A stretch of 64,000 bases of DNA from Cyanobacteria bacterium SBLK (GTDB taxonomy: Bacteria > Cyanobacteriota > Cyanobacteriia > Cyanobacteriales > Spirulinaceae): the NCBI GenBank assembly GCA_017746715.1, contig JAGHZQ010000047.1, positions 240,055 to 304,054 on the forward strand, written 5' to 3'. A program made the translations under genes and the position numbers. Shown piece after piece: positions 8,503 to 16,648 of the stretch; positions within the stretch are counted from its first letter, which is position 1; the number at the start of each line of letters is the position of its first letter. The notes below the pieces were generated by a model. It searched no databases and was not told the origin of the DNA. It saw only the letters and a list, made by a program, of their open reading frames with translations.

Positions 8503-9642
8503 ATGAAGCCCGAACAAAAAAATAAGCGAAAAAGTCTGAATATCTTACAACTTTTCCGAGGATTAGCCGCGATCGCAGTCACCTTATTTCATATCGATTT
8601 TTTGATTGACGACAAATTTGGAGATCGCTTTTTCTGGCATATTTTTCAATTTGGTTGGACGGGAGTTGATTATTTTCTCGTTCTCAGTGGTTTTATCATT
8701 ATTTACACCCAACACCGCAGTTTGTTAAAACCCAATCTAGAACGGTTTAAAGATTTTCTACTCAAACGATTTATTCGTATTTATCCCCTTTATTGGTTCG
8801 TAAGTCTAGGTATTTTGGCTTTGCTTGCGATCGTACCGGGACTTAAAAACAACAATCCAATAACTCTCTCTTCTATTATCAAATCATTTCTCCTTTTTCC
8901 ACCTTCAGAAACAATTTTAAATGTAGGTTGGACTTTGACCGTGATTTTCTTCTTCTATCTCATTTTTAGTTTAAATTATATTTTACCGCGTCGTTTGTTT
9001 TTTACTGTTGTTGGCATTATTGTGATTGGTTCGTCAACGCAGTTTATCAGTGCCTTTGCAGTTTCACCGACAGACAATGCTTGGTTTGCTCTCTTTTTTA
9101 ATTTGCTTTATTTTGAATTTGTTTTTGGATGTATTGCTGCCTATTTTGTTCTTAAATATTCGCTGCGCTATCGCAAAACTATCTTTTTTGCTGGATTGGG
9201 TCTATTACTGTTATTTAGTTTTTTTCAAACCTATGGATTGATTGATGTAGTGAATGTAATCACTATTTCAGGGATTGATTTTAACATCAATCGAGTTATT
9301 TTTTCTGGAATTCCTTGCTTCTTTTTAATTATGGGTGCCGCTTCCATTGATATTAATGAAGAAGTGAAAATACCTCAATTCCTGATTTATCTAGGAGATG
9401 CTTCTTATTCTATCTATTTAGTTCACAGTCCGGTCATTTCTGCCCTCATACAACTTACCCTCAAATTTGGCATTCAGGACACTATTGGTGGTTCTTCCTT
9501 TTTAGGATTTCTTATTTTTGTTATTTCAATCGGTTTGTCTTGTATTTTTTATAATTTAATTGAAAAGCCGTTAACTCAATATCTCCGCAAACAGTTCATT
9601 CAAAAGAAAACATCTCCGATTATTTCAGCAAAAAGCGAATAA
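8503..9642 (+). CDS. Acyltransferase family 3 (OafA/YrhL-like)
   Basis: 379 residues and about ten membrane helices. The N-terminus has the family's R-x10-H motif, Arg19 to His30 (RGLAAIAVTLFH), then WTGVDYFLVLSGF and RFIRIYPLYW, typical of membrane acyltransferases that acetylate O-antigen or other glycans. It has no C-terminal SGNH domain. It follows the SGNH-like gene by 19 bases with TGAGGAT as ribosome binding site, so one operon carries two chemically similar but unrelated acetyl-transfer machines. Confidence 0.9.
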   Translation: MKPEQKNKRKSLNILQLFRGLAAIAVTLFHIDFLIDDKFGDRFFWHIFQFGWTGVDYFLVLSGFIIIYTQHRSLLKPNLERFKDFLLKRFIRIYPLYWFVSLGILALLAIVPGLKNNNPITLSSIIKSFLLFPPSETILNVGWTLTVIFFFYLIFSLNYILPRRLFFTVVGIIVIGSSTQFISAFAVSPTDNAWFALFFNLLYFEFVFGCIAAYFVLKYSLRYRKTIFFAGLGLLLLFSFFQTYGLIDVVNVITISGIDFNINRVIFSGIPCFFLIMGAASIDINEEVKIPQFLIYLGDASYSIYLVHSPVISALIQLTLKFGIQDTIGGSSFLGFLIFVISIGLSCIFYNLIEKPLTQYLRKQFIQKKTSPIISAKSE

Positions 9643-9651
9643 TCTATAATG

Positions 9652-10389
9652 TTAATGGGTTTGGCATGTTTTTAAATAGGGTGAGGTAGTTGTCACGATA
9701 ACTTCTTGATGACCGGCCAAATTGAGTAATTGCGTAATGGCAATTTTCGCACGCTCGTTTGCTTCGTCGAGTAATCCTCCTTCGCAAGCGCTAGCAACGA
9801 TTTTTGTTAAAGTCGTTTGCTGTGCTAGGGTTTGTAACTCGCCAGCAGCATCAGGACCTAAATTCAAAAAACCGCGATCGTAGTCATAAATGCGCGATCG
9901 CGCCACATCAATTTTGGCATCTAGAATCTGCGGTGCTGGTAATTGAAGATAAATCCTATTGTTAGCTATTGTGATATTCTCTGTCGTTACTCGAGCGAGA
10001 TCGATCCCCGCTTCCACTTCTCCAGAAGCAATATAAAGCAGTTTGGTGCGAAACTGAAAAATGCCGGCAATTTCGCGATCTTGATGGGTGGGGACGACAG
10101 TTTCCGTCGTATAAACGGCAGTAGTTAGTTCACTTGCACTGCGAACTTTTTCGACAATAATTGTAGAAATATCGACTTCTGGTTCTTTGACTTCAAGACG
10201 GAATAATGTTTCGATCTCCGTGACTAAATTCGTTCCTCGCTGCCACATTGCCAACAAAATCAATAAACCCAAAACTGCGATCGCCCATTTTCCCCATTTT
10301 ACAACTAACTTTAGGGGAATAATTCCAAAAAGCAGAAAATTTGTATCGGATTTTTGCGTATTTTCTCTCATAAAGAATAACTCAGTCAT
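9652..10389 (-). CDS. DUF4230 domain membrane protein
   Basis: 245 residues. One membrane anchor at about 35-52 (WAIAVLGLLILLAMWQ) precedes a DUF4230-type domain: VRSASELTTAVYTTETVV, then a beta-rich stretch ending in VEAGIDLARV and a helical segment with FLNLGPDAAGELQ. The function of the family is not known. An internal Met seven codons on (MRENTQ) is an alternative start. It lies 18 bases after nadE on the same strand, so it is probably co-transcribed. Confidence 0.75.
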   Translation of the reverse strand: MTELFFMRENTQKSDTNFLLFGIIPLKLVVKWGKWAIAVLGLLILLAMWQRGTNLVTEIETLFRLEVKEPEVDISTIIVEKVRSASELTTAVYTTETVVPTHQDREIAGIFQFRTKLLYIASGEVEAGIDLARVTTENITIANNRIYLQLPAPQILDAKIDVARSRIYDYDRGFLNLGPDAAGELQTLAQQTTLTKIVASACEGGLLDEANERAKIAITQLLNLAGHQEVIVTTTSPYLKTCQTH

Positions 10390-10407
10390 GGATGAGTTTT
10401 GACCTTT

Positions 10408-12084
10408 TTAATTGGTAATTCGAGAAGCGATCGGCATTCGCCAACCCGTCCCGAAAGCGCGATCGGTAATTTTCAATCCTGGTGGTGCTTGACGACGCTT
10501 AAATTCAGCCCGAGCCACCAAACGCGCTACCTTTTCTACTGTAGCGCGATCGCATCCTGAATTGACAATCTCTTCAATCGAATAACGCTCTTCAATGAAT
10601 TGGCGTAAAATCTCATCGAGAATTTCGTAAGGCGGAAGAGAATCTTGGTCTTTTTGATCGGGCTTGAGTTCGGCGCTTGGCGGTTTGATAATGATATTTT
10701 GAGGAATGACTTCTCGTTCTCGATTCAACCAACGACAGAGGGAAAAAACTCGCATTTTAGGAACATCGGAGATAACTGCCAAACCCCCATTCATATCGCC
10801 GTATAAAGTGCAATATCCGACCGACATTTCCGATTTATTCCCTGTAGACAGGAGGAGATAATTAAATTTATTGGCGATCGCCATTAACAAATTGCCTCGA
10901 ATTCTCGCTTGAATATTTTCCTCGGCAACCCCGAATTCCGTCCCGGAAAATAAAGGTTCTAATAAGCGATCGTAGGCGGTCATCGCTTCAGCGATCGCGA
11001 TTGTTTCGCTATTAATTCCTAAGTTATCGACTAATGCCTCGGCATCTTTTAAAGAATGCTCGGAACTATAAGGAGAAGGCATTAAAACCCCGAGAACATT
11101 TTCCGATCCCAATGCTTCTGAGGCGATCGCTGCAACTAAAGCCGAATCGATCCCGCCACTCAGTCCTAAAACTGCCTGCGAAAAACCGCATTTTCTCGCA
11201 TAATCTCGAACTCCCAATACCAATGCCGACCAAATTTCTGCTTCTTCGCAATCCGGTAAGGGAGAGATCTGTATGGGTAAGAAATCTTGTTTTTCTGGAT
11301 TGAATTCAACAATTCTTAAATCCGTTGCAAAACTTCGAGCGCGGCAAATTAAAGTCCCATTACGGTTAAACGCAATACTATTGCCATCAAATAAAAGATC
11401 GTCATTGCCTCCAATTTGATTGGTATAAATAATCGGAATTTTATATCGCAGAACGCAATGGCGCAGCATTGCTTCTCGTAAGTTCTGTTTGCTGACACTG
11501 TAGGGAGAAGCTGATAAATTAACAATGAAATCGACTTGCGATCGCGCTAAATCTTCAATCGGATTGACTTGATAACTGCGCTTGCCCCAAAATTCCTCAT
11601 CGTTCCACAAATCTTCGCAAATCGTCACGCCAATTTTTATAGCTTGTCCCTCTTCTTCTAAAATTAATACATTGCTTTTATCGCCAGCGCTAAAATAACG
11701 GTGTTCGTCAAAAACATCGTAAGTTGGTAATAAATGCTTATGGAAAATACGTTGAATTTTACCTTTTTCTAAGAGTGCGATGCCATTAAATAAAGATTTT
11801 TTGCCTTGTAATTCTGCCTCAAAATTGGGTTCGACTGTTCCCACTAAAACCGCTAAGTTTTGCGGTAACTCTCGTGCTAATTGTTGCAACCTCTGGAGCA
11901 TTTTGGCGATGAAATTAGGATTGAGAAGTAAATCTCGCGGAGGATAGCCACACAAAGAAAGTTCTGGTGTTAACAGCAAGCGAACGCCTTGTATTGAGCT
12001 TGTTTCTGCTGCTTTGAGAATATTCACAGCATTTCCAGATAGGTCGCCGATGATAGGATTGAGTTGTGCGATCGCGATTTTCAT
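10408..12084 (-). CDS. nadE: Glutamine-dependent NAD+ synthetase
   Basis: 558 residues, two domains. The N-terminal nitrilase-type glutaminase has the triad Glu41 (PELSLCGYPPRD), Lys116 (FHKHLLP) and Cys156 (VTICEDLW). The C-terminal synthetase has the ATP pyrophosphatase loop SGGIDS at 309-314, and DGNGGL-like residues of the NaAD site follow. It amidates nicotinic acid adenine dinucleotide to NAD+, channelling ammonia between the domains. The order and length match the cyanobacterial enzyme. It leads a probable two-gene operon with the DUF4230 gene. Confidence 0.93.
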   Translation of the reverse strand: MKIAIAQLNPIIGDLSGNAVNILKAAETSSIQGVRLLLTPELSLCGYPPRDLLLNPNFIAKMLQRLQQLARELPQNLAVLVGTVEPNFEAELQGKKSLFNGIALLEKGKIQRIFHKHLLPTYDVFDEHRYFSAGDKSNVLILEEEGQAIKIGVTICEDLWNDEEFWGKRSYQVNPIEDLARSQVDFIVNLSASPYSVSKQNLREAMLRHCVLRYKIPIIYTNQIGGNDDLLFDGNSIAFNRNGTLICRARSFATDLRIVEFNPEKQDFLPIQISPLPDCEEAEIWSALVLGVRDYARKCGFSQAVLGLSGGIDSALVAAIASEALGSENVLGVLMPSPYSSEHSLKDAEALVDNLGINSETIAIAEAMTAYDRLLEPLFSGTEFGVAEENIQARIRGNLLMAIANKFNYLLLSTGNKSEMSVGYCTLYGDMNGGLAVISDVPKMRVFSLCRWLNREREVIPQNIIIKPPSAELKPDQKDQDSLPPYEILDEILRQFIEERYSIEEIVNSGCDRATVEKVARLVARAEFKRRQAPPGLKITDRAFGTGWRMPIASRITN

Positions 12085-12153
12085 TATTTTTATTTTCTCC
12101 CCTCTTGGGAAGGGTTAGGGGTGGGTTATTAGTTATTGCCTATTTTGTACTCG

Positions 12154-13743
12154 TTACCGATCGCTGATTGAGAGAATTGTTTTGAGATTAATTTTGGCGT
12201 AACCAATATCTCTCGTAACGCGATCTTTGAAAAGATTGGCAATTTGTTCTATATCTTCGGAAAAACTTAAGATAAATTCAAGTTTTTCTTTGAGCTTTCT
12301 AAGAATTAAATCGCGTTTATCATTACTTTCTCCTCGCGGACTAGCCAAACAATGGGTTTTCACAACATTCAGATTTGCCAGCGATCGCGATTCTAAAATA
12401 GTCTCTATTTCGCTATAAAATTCATCAATTAATTGTTTGGTAATATACTTCATAAACACTTGTCCTAAAGTAAATTCGGCAAACCCATCGATAGATTTAG
12501 AAATTTCTAACAGCGATCGCCGCTTTAAAGATTCCAGTCCGGCAACAATATCGGAAGAAGAAACACTGGAAAATCTGAAATTTTTCTTGATTTGAGAGAG
12601 AGAAACAGCATCTCCTTCAATGGCCAGCCAATAAACAATTTCTCGTTCTAAGGTTGAAAGACGAGCAAATTGCTGATAAAATATGGTTGGCATTATATCT
12701 CCTAACACCAAGGTACTTTGTTTGAGAAACTCGGTGATTTCTCCTCCAAAAATATCTTGAATAGTACTGGAAATGAGCTTTAAAGCAAGAGGATGGCCGC
12801 GATAGAGTTGAATGAGTTGAATCGTACCGTGTTTGGAAGATGAAAAACCGCGATCGGTTAATATTTTTCGCGACTCTTCTACAGATAAACCTCTTAATTT
12901 TAGATCGCGAATGGGAGCAGATTCTCCTGCTAAAGCAGTAATCTCTCTCGGTTTTTCGCGAGTGATAAGGAGCAAACAACTTTGATGGCGTTCTTGTCCG
13001 ATTCTCCGAAGAAGTTCGCTATAGTCTTGATGGTGTTTTTTAAATTGTCCCGCTAATTTTCCACCGGATAAAATTGCTTCAAAGTCGTCGAAAAGGAGCA
13101 AGCAGCGACGAGCGCGAAAAAAGTCGATAATTTGAGCAATTTGTTCTTCGATCGCCGTGGGAATTTGCGGATCTTCCTCGCTACAGAGAAATGTATGAAT
13201 TTCCCTTAAGAGGTCGTGAAGGGGGGGATCGTGACGCAGCGATCGCCGCAGGACGTATTGAAATTGATTGTACAGATGACCGCCTAATTTCACCGAAAGG
13301 GAAGTTTTGCCGATCCCTCCCATTCCCGACAGGACGATGAGACGACAGCGATCGCCGAGAATCCATTGTTCGAGTTGTCCGAGTTCCTTCTCGCGTCCGT
13401 AAAAGCTGGATACGTCGATTTCCTCGTCCCAGTCTTGTTTGCTTGTATTGGTGTTGGGATCGCGGCGATCGACAATCTCTTCCCAAGACAGTTCCAAAAT
13501 TTGACAATAGGCTTTAAAGGTCTTGGCACTAATAGGGTATTTTCCCGCTAGAAAGCGCTTCCACGTCCCCAGAGAGACCCCATAAGCATAAGGTCCTCCC
13601 GTGTGCCAACTTCCCGCAGGCTCTAAAATCTGGCTGGCTTCGAGAAAACAAGTGTCATCTTCTGCATTCCAACTCCATCCCTTTTCCTTGCGTGCTTGTT
13701 GAATGCGATTCAATCCTAATTTAGATGCTTTCAGCGTTGCCAT
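12154..13743 (-). CDS. HTH-STAND (NB-ARC-like) NTPase lacking a repeat sensor domain
   Basis: 529 residues from ATG 13743; an in-frame GTG at 13812 adds 23 non-conserved residues. An N-terminal HTH-like domain (about 5-95, with SLGTWKRFLAGKYPISAKTFKAYC) is followed by a STAND NTPase: Walker A GMGGIGKTS near 140-148 and Walker B LLLFDDFEAIL near 216-226. A winged-helix segment comes next. Cyanobacterial relatives usually continue into WD40 or pentapeptide repeats after a G-Y-x-x-x-N-x-x-x-x-L segment. This protein reaches that point (IGYAKINLKTIL) and stops, so the ligand-sensing part is absent. It may act as a minimal regulator, or be a truncated copy. Confidence 0.75.
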   Translation of the reverse strand: MATLKASKLGLNRIQQARKEKGWSWNAEDDTCFLEASQILEPAGSWHTGGPYAYGVSLGTWKRFLAGKYPISAKTFKAYCQILELSWEEIVDRRDPNTNTSKQDWDEEIDVSSFYGREKELGQLEQWILGDRCRLIVLSGMGGIGKTSLSVKLGGHLYNQFQYVLRRSLRHDPPLHDLLREIHTFLCSEEDPQIPTAIEEQIAQIIDFFRARRCLLLFDDFEAILSGGKLAGQFKKHHQDYSELLRRIGQERHQSCLLLITREKPREITALAGESAPIRDLKLRGLSVEESRKILTDRGFSSSKHGTIQLIQLYRGHPLALKLISSTIQDIFGGEITEFLKQSTLVLGDIMPTIFYQQFARLSTLEREIVYWLAIEGDAVSLSQIKKNFRFSSVSSSDIVAGLESLKRRSLLEISKSIDGFAEFTLGQVFMKYITKQLIDEFYSEIETILESRSLANLNVVKTHCLASPRGESNDKRDLILRKLKEKLEFILSFSEDIEQIANLFKDRVTRDIGYAKINLKTILSISDR

Positions 13744-13921
13744 AGCGTATTTTGACCCATCGTGCAAGATCGATTGTAGATCGAGACGGATGGAAGTGGG
13801 GAAAACAGTCACTCGTTACCCTCTCACCCCCTCACCGGTTGAAAAGGTTGAAAAGACGGGAAAAAGAGAAAAAATGAGAATTCAGATCGCCAAGAAATTG
13901 CGATCGCCAACCACAAAAAAA

Positions 13922-13971
13922 GTGACAAATTATTGAAATAAATGTGACAGATAACCGCGATCGATGTGACA
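13922..13971 (+). promoter_or_regulatory. Three GTGACA direct repeats at exact 22-bp spacing
   Basis: GTGACA occurs at 13922, 13944 and 13966, so the period is exactly 22 bases (two helical turns), and a looser copy occurs at 14063. The first two continue as GTGACAAATTAT and GTGACAGATA. The array is 180 bases upstream of the leftward STAND gene and about 160 upstream of the rightward gene at 14132. It may be an operator for cooperative binding, possibly by the STAND protein's own HTH domain. It also resembles, from memory, TnsB-binding repeats at the ends of type V-K CRISPR-associated transposons. Confidence 0.45.
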
Positions 13972-13989
13972 TATGACAATAATCCTCTA

Positions 13990-14020
13990 TTGATAATTGA
14001 TAATTGATAATTGATAATTG
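13990..14020. repeat. TGATAAT heptamer tandem array (about 4 copies)
   Basis: Four head-to-tail copies of TGATAAT between the STAND NTPase gene and the rightward gene at 14132. It belongs to the same class as the arrays at 1226 and 54675. Confidence 0.8.
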
Positions 14021-14131
14021 AACAACCGATCCATTACAGATCTTGGCTGAATTGAAGAAAAAGTGACATTGTAGAAAGAGTGGAGGACGAGGAACATTAA
14101 ATCAAAGCCCGTATTGCGGAAGGATAGGATA

Positions 14132-14479
14132 ATGCACGTCACAATTTTACCTAATGATTTGGAATTACAATCGTTGAATTGGCAACAAAAATTAAGAATT
14201 TTGGCTTCACTTTTTGCCGCGATCGCCGCACAGGTTCCCCATGCCAATCGCGATGGACAAACCAAACAATTTCTTAACGAAGCGATCCGCATTATTGATG
14301 CTTGTACCGTCAATATTCCCGATAGTTTGGTTTTAGAATTAAGTGCCATTCAGCGAGAATGGCTGGCATGGAAAAATTTATTTCCAGTTGAAGCCGCACG
14401 GGGTTTTATGGCGTTTCACGCTCGCAATCAGTCGATTCGCTTCTTACACATGACTGAAATGTTACCCGAATTCGCCTAG
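14132..14479 (+). CDS. Hypothetical small soluble protein
   Basis: 115 residues from ATG 14132 (TTG 14114 is a weaker upstream alternative). AGGATAGGATA precedes the ATG. It is mostly helical: a leucine-rich first half (WQQKLRILASLFAAIAAQ) and a second half with LELSAIQREWLAWKNLF. No motif is recognised. It is divergent from the STAND gene and shares the repeat-rich 390-bp region with it. A strong intrinsic terminator follows its stop, so it is an independent transcript. Confidence 0.55.
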   Translation: MHVTILPNDLELQSLNWQQKLRILASLFAAIAAQVPHANRDGQTKQFLNEAIRIIDACTVNIPDSLVLELSAIQREWLAWKNLFPVEAARGFMAFHARNQSIRFLHMTEMLPEFA

Positions 14480-14512
14480 CGCGATCGCTTTTTTTCAAGT
14501 TTGCTGGTCGGT

Positions 14513-14538
14513 GGAGAGCTTTTGGGCTCTCCTTTTCT
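14513..14538 (+). terminator. Intrinsic terminator
   Basis: GGAGAGC (14513-14519) pairs with GCTCTCC (14526-14532) around a short loop, followed by TTTTCTTATTT. It lies 33 bases after the stop of the hypothetical gene and just before the 3' end of a leftward gene remnant. Confidence 0.8.
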
Positions 14539-14547
14539 TATTTGGGT

Positions 14548-14694
14548 TTAAAAACTTTTTGCCTGCATTTCGAGATTCATTTGCACGAGAACGTCTTTGG
14601 CTAAATCGCGAATTTCGTGCCATTTTGGATCTTGGGCGATCGCGGCATTGGTTTCTTTTTCTTCGTAGCGAATTTTTCGCTTCAGTGCAGTCGC
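14548..14694 (-). pseudogene. 3' remnant of an unidentified gene
   Basis: On the minus strand an open stretch of 48 codons ends in TAA (14548-14550) and has coding character: charged, helical, with DPKWHEIRDLAKDVL and codon use like its neighbours. It is closed upstream by an in-frame TAG at 14695-14697 and has no usable start before the last dozen residues. A MITE begins about 20 bases further upstream. It therefore looks like the end of a gene whose front was lost or displaced. The family is not recognised. Confidence 0.45.
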
Positions 14695-14712
14695 CTACAC
14701 TGAGCCATTTTT

Positions 14713-14829
14713 TTAGGACTTAGGCAGTATCACGAGATTTCGCCCCCCTAACCCCCCAAATCTGGGGGGAAACCGGAGTCAAAGTCCCCCAAAGTTGGGG
14801 GATTTAGGGGGCAGGTGCTTAAGTTCTAG
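14713..14829. mobile_element. Small MITE-like element with GC-rich hairpins
   Basis: About 117 bases bounded by imperfect 14-bp inverted repeats (TTAGGACTTAGGCA at 14713-14726 and TGCTTAAGTTCTAG at 14816-14829, 11 of 14 pairing). The interior is a C-run/G-run palindrome around CCCCCAAATCTGGGGG and CCCCCAAAGTTGGGGG. Elements with AGGACTTA ends and such C/G blocks are common in cyanobacterial genomes. There is no coding capacity, so mobilisation would need a transposase in trans. Confidence 0.6.
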
Positions 14830-14975
14830 TTTTTAGTCTCAGAGTGTCTCCCCACAACGTAACTTGGTAAGATATTGGACATCAAGAAAGTTGTTTATCC
14901 AAAATCCAGCGATCGCGGACTCTACTAATGTAGACACGACTCTGGCACATTTGCACGAATATCTGAGAACTCTTG

Positions 14976-15001
14976 TAGAGACGCAGCATATTGCGTCTCT
15001 A
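14976..15001. repeat. Palindrome TAGAGACGC...GCGTCTCTA
   Basis: An exact 9-bp inverted repeat (14976-14984 with 14993-15001) with an 8-base loop. It lies just downstream of the leftward TRADD-associated-type gene and could serve as its transcript end. The same GAGACGC...GCGTCTC core is a recurrent dispersed repeat in cyanobacteria. Confidence 0.6.
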
Positions 15002-15022
15002 TAGAAAAGAGAGATAGTGTCC

Positions 15023-15325
15023 TCAACTTTCTCGATTTTTTGATCGTTCCAGAAGTGTTTGCAGTTCTTTTTTGTTTTTTTCGGCAAACTGAACGCAACC
15101 AAAATTAGCTAAGATGCTCGAACCTGTTGTAATAGCACCCTCACTCATCTTTCCTGCATAGAGAAGAAAGGCTCCAAACAAAGTAGCAATGGATGATACT
15201 GTAATTCCAGCCAAAGCAATATTGAAACTCAACTTTGCCTGTCGGATGAACTCTCGTTGAACTTCTTGTTCCGCTTCATCAGAAAGTTGAGAGGGTTTTT
15301 GTGTTTTTCTGAAAAAATTCAGCAT
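15023..15325 (-). CDS. TRADD-N-associated-type two-helix membrane protein
   Basis: 100 residues. A charged N-terminal helix (LSDEAEQEVQREFIRQAK) leads into two membrane helices (about 33-58 and 63-80) with a short KMSEGAITT loop, and a basic C-terminal coiled segment ends it. Arrangement and wording (RQAKLSFNIALAGITVSS, then YAGK) match the cyanobacterial TRADD-N-associated transmembrane domain, normally found in multidomain conflict proteins with TRADD-N or NTPase modules. Here it stands alone. The domain is thought to act at membranes in cell-death-like responses; a role here is inference. GGAG 9 bases upstream supports the start. Confidence 0.65.
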   Translation of the reverse strand: MLNFFRKTQKPSQLSDEAEQEVQREFIRQAKLSFNIALAGITVSSIATLFGAFLLYAGKMSEGAITTGSSILANFGCVQFAEKNKKELQTLLERSKNRES

Positions 15326-15421
15326 TTTAACGTCTCCGTTCTTTCTATCTTAGCGATCGCCCTCCGGGAGTCTGAGATCTTTCGTTCCCTACCTGCTGAT
15401 TCTCTTGCGATCGCACCCCAC

Positions 15422-15452
15422 AAAAAAAAATAGATGCCGATATCGACATCTA
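15422..15452 (-). terminator. Intrinsic terminator (leftward)
   Basis: A near-perfect palindrome at 15431-15452 (one mismatched pair, centre CGATATCG) is followed, reading leftward, by nine T residues (A-run 15422-15430). It lies 24 bases beyond the stop of the leftward gene at 15477. Confidence 0.85.
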
Positions 15453-15476
15453 AAAAAAGGATTGCAAAAGGTTGAG

Positions 15477-15767
15477 TTAAGCTGAAACGAGAGCCGTTTC
15501 GTTTTCCGTGGTGGGTTTGGGGTGATAGTTTTTAGGTCTTCGCGGCGATCGCACGGCATTTTCAAACAAAGGAAAGAGAATGTCTAACTCTTCATCGAAA
15601 GGTTCCTCCTCATCTGTTTTAAGTTGGACGGTTTTTAAGAGAAGACAAGGACGCAGGCGATCGGGAGTATCCCAATATCGTAAACTTGGCTCGTATCCCA
15701 TTTCCTCTAATTTTGCCATCGCTTCGTTATGAGGCATCGTTTCGAGGGAAGTGAGATCGATAAACAA
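15477..15767 (-). CDS. Hypothetical acidic protein
   Basis: 96 residues. The N-terminal half (LTSLETMPHNEAMAKLEEMGYEP) is helical. The middle contains LLLKTVQLKTDEEEPFDEELDILFPLFE, an acidic strand/helix patch. The C-terminus is basic and then polar. No family is recognised. It forms its own transcript, ending in the strong terminator at 15422-15452. It could be a small regulatory or toxin-antitoxin-associated protein, given the neighbouring RHH gene, but nothing in the sequence shows that. Confidence 0.5.
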   Translation of the reverse strand: MFIDLTSLETMPHNEAMAKLEEMGYEPSLRYWDTPDRLRPCLLLKTVQLKTDEEEPFDEELDILFPLFENAVRSPRRPKNYHPKPTTENETALVSA

Positions 15768-15877
15768 ATAAGCCCAGCCAATATCGGGAATCCCTATCTG
15801 ATATTTATTTAAGCCGATAAAAGATTTAGTTATAATACCGTTCTCTCATCCAATTTTCCCCGATCTCTCTAAGCAAT

Positions 15878-16144
15878 TTATGCTCCTTCCTGCCTTGCTT
15901 GCTGAAATCGCTCGATAATTCCCATCACAAAAGGTTCGCCATCTATAGGGGGCGTATGGCGGGAGGCTTCGATCGCCGCATCAATTTTCTCTCGCACATC
16001 CTCAACCCATTCAGCTTCGGCGCGATCGTATTCATCAAATAAGCGCAGGGCAATTTCTAGCACCTCTTCAGCAGTCTGATATTTTCCACCTTGGAGTTTG
16101 GTCTGGATAAGGTGTTCTTGGTTGGGGGTAAGCGCGATTCTCAT
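15878..16144 (-). CDS. ParD-like ribbon-helix-helix antitoxin
   Basis: 88 residues from ATG 16144 (TTG 16150 is possible). The N-terminus MRIALTPNQEHLIQTKLQGGKYQTAEEVLEIALRLFDE is the ParD/RHH pattern: a strand for DNA contact, then two helices with G-x-Y-x-T-A-E-E-V. The C-terminal tail probably wraps the toxin. A ParE/RelE-type toxin gene lies 84 bases away but on the opposite strand, so the pair is divergent instead of the usual co-directional operon. The shared 84 bases probably hold both promoters and the operator. Confidence 0.75.
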   Translation of the reverse strand: MRIALTPNQEHLIQTKLQGGKYQTAEEVLEIALRLFDEYDRAEAEWVEDVREKIDAAIEASRHTPPIDGEPFVMGIIERFQQARQEGA

Positions 16145-16228
16145 AAACAATCTCCCGTCCGGTTACTTGCCATCTTAAACCAAAAATCGGGTATCGATAT
16201 AATCGGTGAAACATTTTGGAGATTAAAA

Positions 16229-16543
16229 ATGTTCCGCAATCCGCAATATCTCATTAACATTCTCGCCAGTCGAGATCTCAATGAAATTGCTGAATACTTC
16301 GCCGAAAATAATCTTGAAGCAGGAGAGCGCTTTTTTCGAGAATTCAATCGCAAGTGCCAACAACTTGTCAATTTTCCCCATAGCGGCAAGAGTTATGGAA
16401 CTATTCGCCCCGATCTCCGAGGTTTGCCCCTACAAGGGTATGTGATTTTTTACAGGGTTTTAGAGGATGGTGTTGAAATTCTTCGGGTTGTAAGCGGTCG
16501 CCGTAACTTTCCCGATCTTTTTAAGGAGTCCGATAAAAATTAG
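16229..16543 (+). CDS. ParE/RelE-superfamily toxin
   Basis: 104 residues from ATG 16229, with TTTGGAGATT upstream. It shows the ParE core: a first helix SRDLNEIAEYFAENN, a second helix with AGERFFREFNRKCQQL, then LRGLPLQGYVIFYRV and the C-terminal VEILRVVSGRRNF. ParE toxins poison DNA gyrase; other RelE-fold members cleave ribosome-bound mRNA, and the sequence does not separate these. The antitoxin candidate is the divergent RHH gene at 15878-16144. Confidence 0.8.
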   Translation: MFRNPQYLINILASRDLNEIAEYFAENNLEAGERFFREFNRKCQQLVNFPHSGKSYGTIRPDLRGLPLQGYVIFYRVLEDGVEILRVVSGRRNFPDLFKESDKN

Positions 16544-16648
16544 ATGCAGTGCGATCGCCTCCAAATCCCCCAACTCCCGCTCGCGTAGTAAAATAGAACA
16601 ACTCAACTCGAGAGCGTCGGGAATTCAATTGTTTTGGAGGCTAAGCCA

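Noticed and set aside
13703..13936. Small rightward frame over the STAND gene's start
   Set aside because: Antisense overlap, no ribosome site, and no recognised motif.
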